This document shows, piece by piece, positions 15,501-16,265 of a DNA stretch of 16,265 nt (the stretch's first letter is position 1; each line of letters starts with the position of its first letter). The position numbers and the translations under genes are program-made. This DNA is from CAYMEK01 sp964389305. GTDB lineage: Bacteria > Spirochaetota > Spirochaetia > SZUA-6 > DRHE01. The notes beneath the pieces are model-generated. The model had not been told where the DNA came from. It saw only the letters and a program-made list of their open reading frames with translations, and searched no databases. The stretch is taken from positions 1 through 16,265 of the forward strand of contig CAYMEK010000081.1 in the NCBI GenBank assembly GCA_964389305.1, read 5' to 3'.

Positions 15501-15632
15501 GAGCGGAAGGGTTTCAAGGCTGAATTCTCCGGGAAGGTGGAGCGCGTCGTTCTGCCAGCGGGCCTGCCGGTCACACCAAAGGGTCCACGGTTCTTGGCCA
15601 AGATCGATGAGCTTTTGAATAAGGGATTCCAT
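12564..15632 (-). CDS. Glycoside hydrolase family 2-like protein with C-terminal amidotransferase-like domain
   Basis: The 1022-residue protein has the GH2 order. A sugar-binding jelly-roll-like part (about 50-220) holds WWWREFWIPKEW and LYIPGARLRAEVYLNERLVG. An immunoglobulin-like part (about 225-340) ends DFGFRWFEVRG. The barrel starts FYLNGRRIVLRSAISW and contains KELGLNMLSFHRN, GLLRWEEPGG and HRNHPSLILYCLQNEQ, where Glu near 461 is the expected acid/base after Asn. A Glu near 569 in VYWGEVLGVG is a plausible nucleophile. The C-terminal third has further beta domains and a GATase-like end (LDYVILGCKS, GTGLVLLAND, GKGKIILSCLPG). Known GH2 enzymes cleave beta-galactosides, glucuronides or mannosides; the substrate is not predictable. 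No signal peptide is visible, so it is likely cytoplasmic. ATG at 15630-15632 has AAGGAG 10 nt upstream; an earlier TTG is too close to that site. An ABC sugar permease lies upstream on the same strand. Confidence 0.8.
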   Translation of the reverse strand: MESLIQKLIDLGQEPWTLWCDRQARWQNDALHLPGEFSLETLPLNAPSIGWKNMYAGKGIEGDVKEVRLPATVEEHFWGEYSSRSYGRDEYFFAQDDPEMKNGNYRGVSWWWREFWIPKEWAGNRMRLYIPGARLRAEVYLNERLVGYDIISETPFTAEVTSAAQCGAANRLAIRITNPGGRLDWPDFELPEQEVFPLRWGNHALPLSHGFGGLDDGIKLEAVDPIHTADIFIKNKPNVTDITLEITVLSLLARETKGRLSITIVERGNPEKSVWEHVAQGVSFKPGEQLFVYPAAVPSAKLWELEDPHLYTVMVRLDAEGENVQHLRRQDFGFRWFEVRGLGSNAAFYLNGRRIVLRSAISWGYWPLNGLFPTEEFAAKEVRAAKELGLNMLSFHRNIGKTRVLDRQDQKGLLRWEEPGGGRFSWSPNDFARKYEREKIRRMILGHRNHPSLILYCLQNEQVKEPPDDPLLNQTMEMVHRLDPTRLVVLKSAWSGTPPEKYGPAFGGRQAYFLPYDFTCYKDDGTGWCGWYDQHTVGGPGIWRHELYKGPYDFSHRTDIRDQIVYWGEVLGVGTPDNLGAIHGYYRENNDARGYNKSDHLDLYSAYDRFLDERGFREAFPTVSSLTLSIGNKSYYFWGRMVENLRICNPNDGLAISGWESTSIENHSGLVDVFRNLKGDPQLVSFYTRPLHLAVKSRRTVLETGATLATDLYIVNEKDQHGTGNLKLQVFEPEGALLYDEDWTVEVKGGDIFGQLLVEGVETACYHNPGYYILEVSLAVDGDTRATGREKIFVVDWASVELSPKGAVLESDGFLGSFLKEHKDLDLPAYSSRQKTLDYVILGCKSPRSIDFGTEILDRVWREGTGLVLLANDRQVALAWAKDLAEKGVIDQKGTVGAARASWMGSWYFVKAHPLFQSLPVTTALSWEYQTDVQGTAGPAGDPQALGADGLLLDGGNVEYVAAYGRDHDRRIGAGVAVIGHGKGKIILSCLPGLYEALDSDNAIACPTARRLLCNFILYACG

Positions 15633-15671
15633 AGCGCTCAATCTCCTTTTTAAAAGTTCGGTTCGTTGGAT

Positions 15672-15701
15672 ACTATAGATGGTTGGCGAGATCCTTCACA
15701 A
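15672..15701 (-). promoter_or_regulatory. Possible promoter for the GH2 gene
   Basis: On the minus strand TTGTGA (15696-15701) is separated by 18 bp from TATAGT (15672-15677, five of six to the -10 consensus). It is about 40 bp upstream of the GH2 start. The -35 match is only moderate. Confidence 0.3.
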
Positions 15702-15830
15702 CAAGAAGCTTATCGCTGCCGTTCGTGAGATCAACGGGGTAAGGGGAACGGTCTTTCAACGGACATCTGGCGAAGGTGAGCAGCCACCACGTTCGCGACA
15801 CCGAGAACCGACTTCAAAAGAAAAGAAAAA
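15679..15830 (+). pseudogene. Possible decayed N-terminal fragment of a GlpP-like antiterminator
   Basis: ATG at 15679 opens MVGEILHNKKLIAAVREINGV, which resembles the first strand and helix of glycerol-3-phosphate responsive antiterminators ('...L..nPIIAAVkd...'). A later out-of-frame piece reads LSTDIW, near the next expected GlpP strand. Nothing else is conserved and the frame soon becomes Arg/Lys-rich. GlpP genes are often next to sugar or glycerol-phosphate ABC transporters, and one follows here. The call is tentative. Confidence 0.2.
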
Positions 15831-15919
15831 CAGAAGAGCTTTCATTTCCGTTTCCCGAATGGGGAACAAGCGGCTGCGCTACCCGGCATCACGGCCGTCT
15901 GCAGACGCAAGGCGCCGAC

Positions 15920-16265
15920 TCATTTGATCGCGCCCGTCAATTTCGGAGCGAGAAACCTCTGCAGGGTGAGGAAAAGGATGAGCAGCGGCAGGGCCGTAAG
16001 GAAAGCGCCCATGACGGTCAGATTGTAGACCGGCCACCCCGAGGCGGAACTGATCCTCGTTATCCCCAGAATCAGAGGGAATATTTTATAGGTGTTCAAC
16101 ATGATGAGCGCAAGGAAATAGTTGTTCCAGATGGCCACAAATGAAATGAGAAGAACGGTTGTGACACCAGGCAGGATGGTGGGGAATCCGATCCGCAGGA
16201 AGATCGTCGCTTCCCTCGCGCCGTCGATCATGGCGGCATCGAACAATTCCTCGGGAACCTGGTTC
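15920..16265 (-). CDS. Carbohydrate ABC transporter permease, C-terminal part (MalG/UgpE-like, partial)
   Basis: The frame enters from the right edge and ends at TGA (15920-15922), giving about 114 residues. It begins with NQVPEELFDAAMIDGA followed by IGFPTILPG. This is the EAA loop (EAA...G.........I..P) by which permeases of the binding-protein-dependent sugar importers contact their ATPase. Then come VTTVLLISFVAIWNNYFLALIML, a loop with FPLILGITRIS, a last hydrophobic helix MGAFLTALPLLILFLTLQRF, and the usual end LTGAIK. WNNYFLALI is typical of the MalG/UgpE-type carbohydrate permease. The N-terminal helices are outside the window. Being the last permease subunit just before a GH2 glycosidase, it probably imports the glycoside that enzyme splits (inference). 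Confidence 0.85.
   Translation of the reverse strand, partial: NQVPEELFDAAMIDGAREATIFLRIGFPTILPGVTTVLLISFVAIWNNYFLALIMLNTYKIFPLILGITRISSASGWPVYNLTVMGAFLTALPLLILFLTLQRFLAPKLTGAIK

Noticed and set aside
14403..15653. Long plus-strand open frame opposite the GH2 gene
   Set aside because: It is antisense to a well-supported GH2 protein, has no family-like motifs and is explained by GC-rich codon bias of the real gene.

Overview
The window is about 57-58% GC by eye and carries enzyme families typical of anaerobic, syntrophic or sulfate-reducing bacteria. These are a MinD-superfamily ATPase with an inserted ferredoxin, a tandem CaiB/BaiF CoA-transferase pair, COG1237-type and UPF0282-type metallo-beta-lactamase-fold proteins, and an AIR-synthase-like remnant. 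A Desulfobacterota-like organism, probably assembled from a metagenome, is my best inference, but no marker gene here proves it. The exact run of 100 N at 1722-1821 looks like a scaffolding gap of unspecified size, so sequence on its two sides need not be truly adjacent.

Left part (1-3100): the C-terminal end of a membrane protein (DMT/EamA-like), an intact COG1237-type MBL hydrolase on the plus strand, then two minus-strand partial genes facing the gap. One is the C-terminus of a probable zinc-type alcohol dehydrogenase and the other is a UPF0282-type MBL protein running into a Cys-rich module. The 487-codon open frame spanning the gap is an artefact that joins two different genes. Upstream of the UPF0282 gene lies a 30-codon hydrophobic small ORF behind a near-consensus sigma70 promoter.

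Middle part (3100-9510), plus strand: a small ribbon-helix-helix-like protein with a C-terminal CxxC...CxxC pair, a disrupted gene, a SAM methyltransferase, a shrunken AIR-synthase/HypE-like remnant, an NnrE protein with an eroded NnrD half, a fragment duplicating part of the next gene (an MFS transporter), that transporter, a MinD/ferredoxin ATPase and a radical SAM remnant. This stretch is notable for gene decay: two TAG interruptions, internal deletions in two genes and a partial MFS duplication. The MinD ATPase has one in-frame TGA exactly at an iron-sulfur cysteine codon (selenocysteine, nonsense mutation or base error), and its second ferredoxin motif has Cys replaced by Tyr.

Right part (9510-16265), minus strand: two family III CoA-transferases overlapping by ATGA, probably one heteromeric enzyme; then a 1022-residue glycoside hydrolase family 2 protein; then the C-terminal end of a sugar ABC-transporter permease that leaves the window. 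The last two suggest uptake and hydrolysis of a glycoside. I saw no rRNA, tRNA, CRISPR array, transposase or convincing intrinsic terminator.
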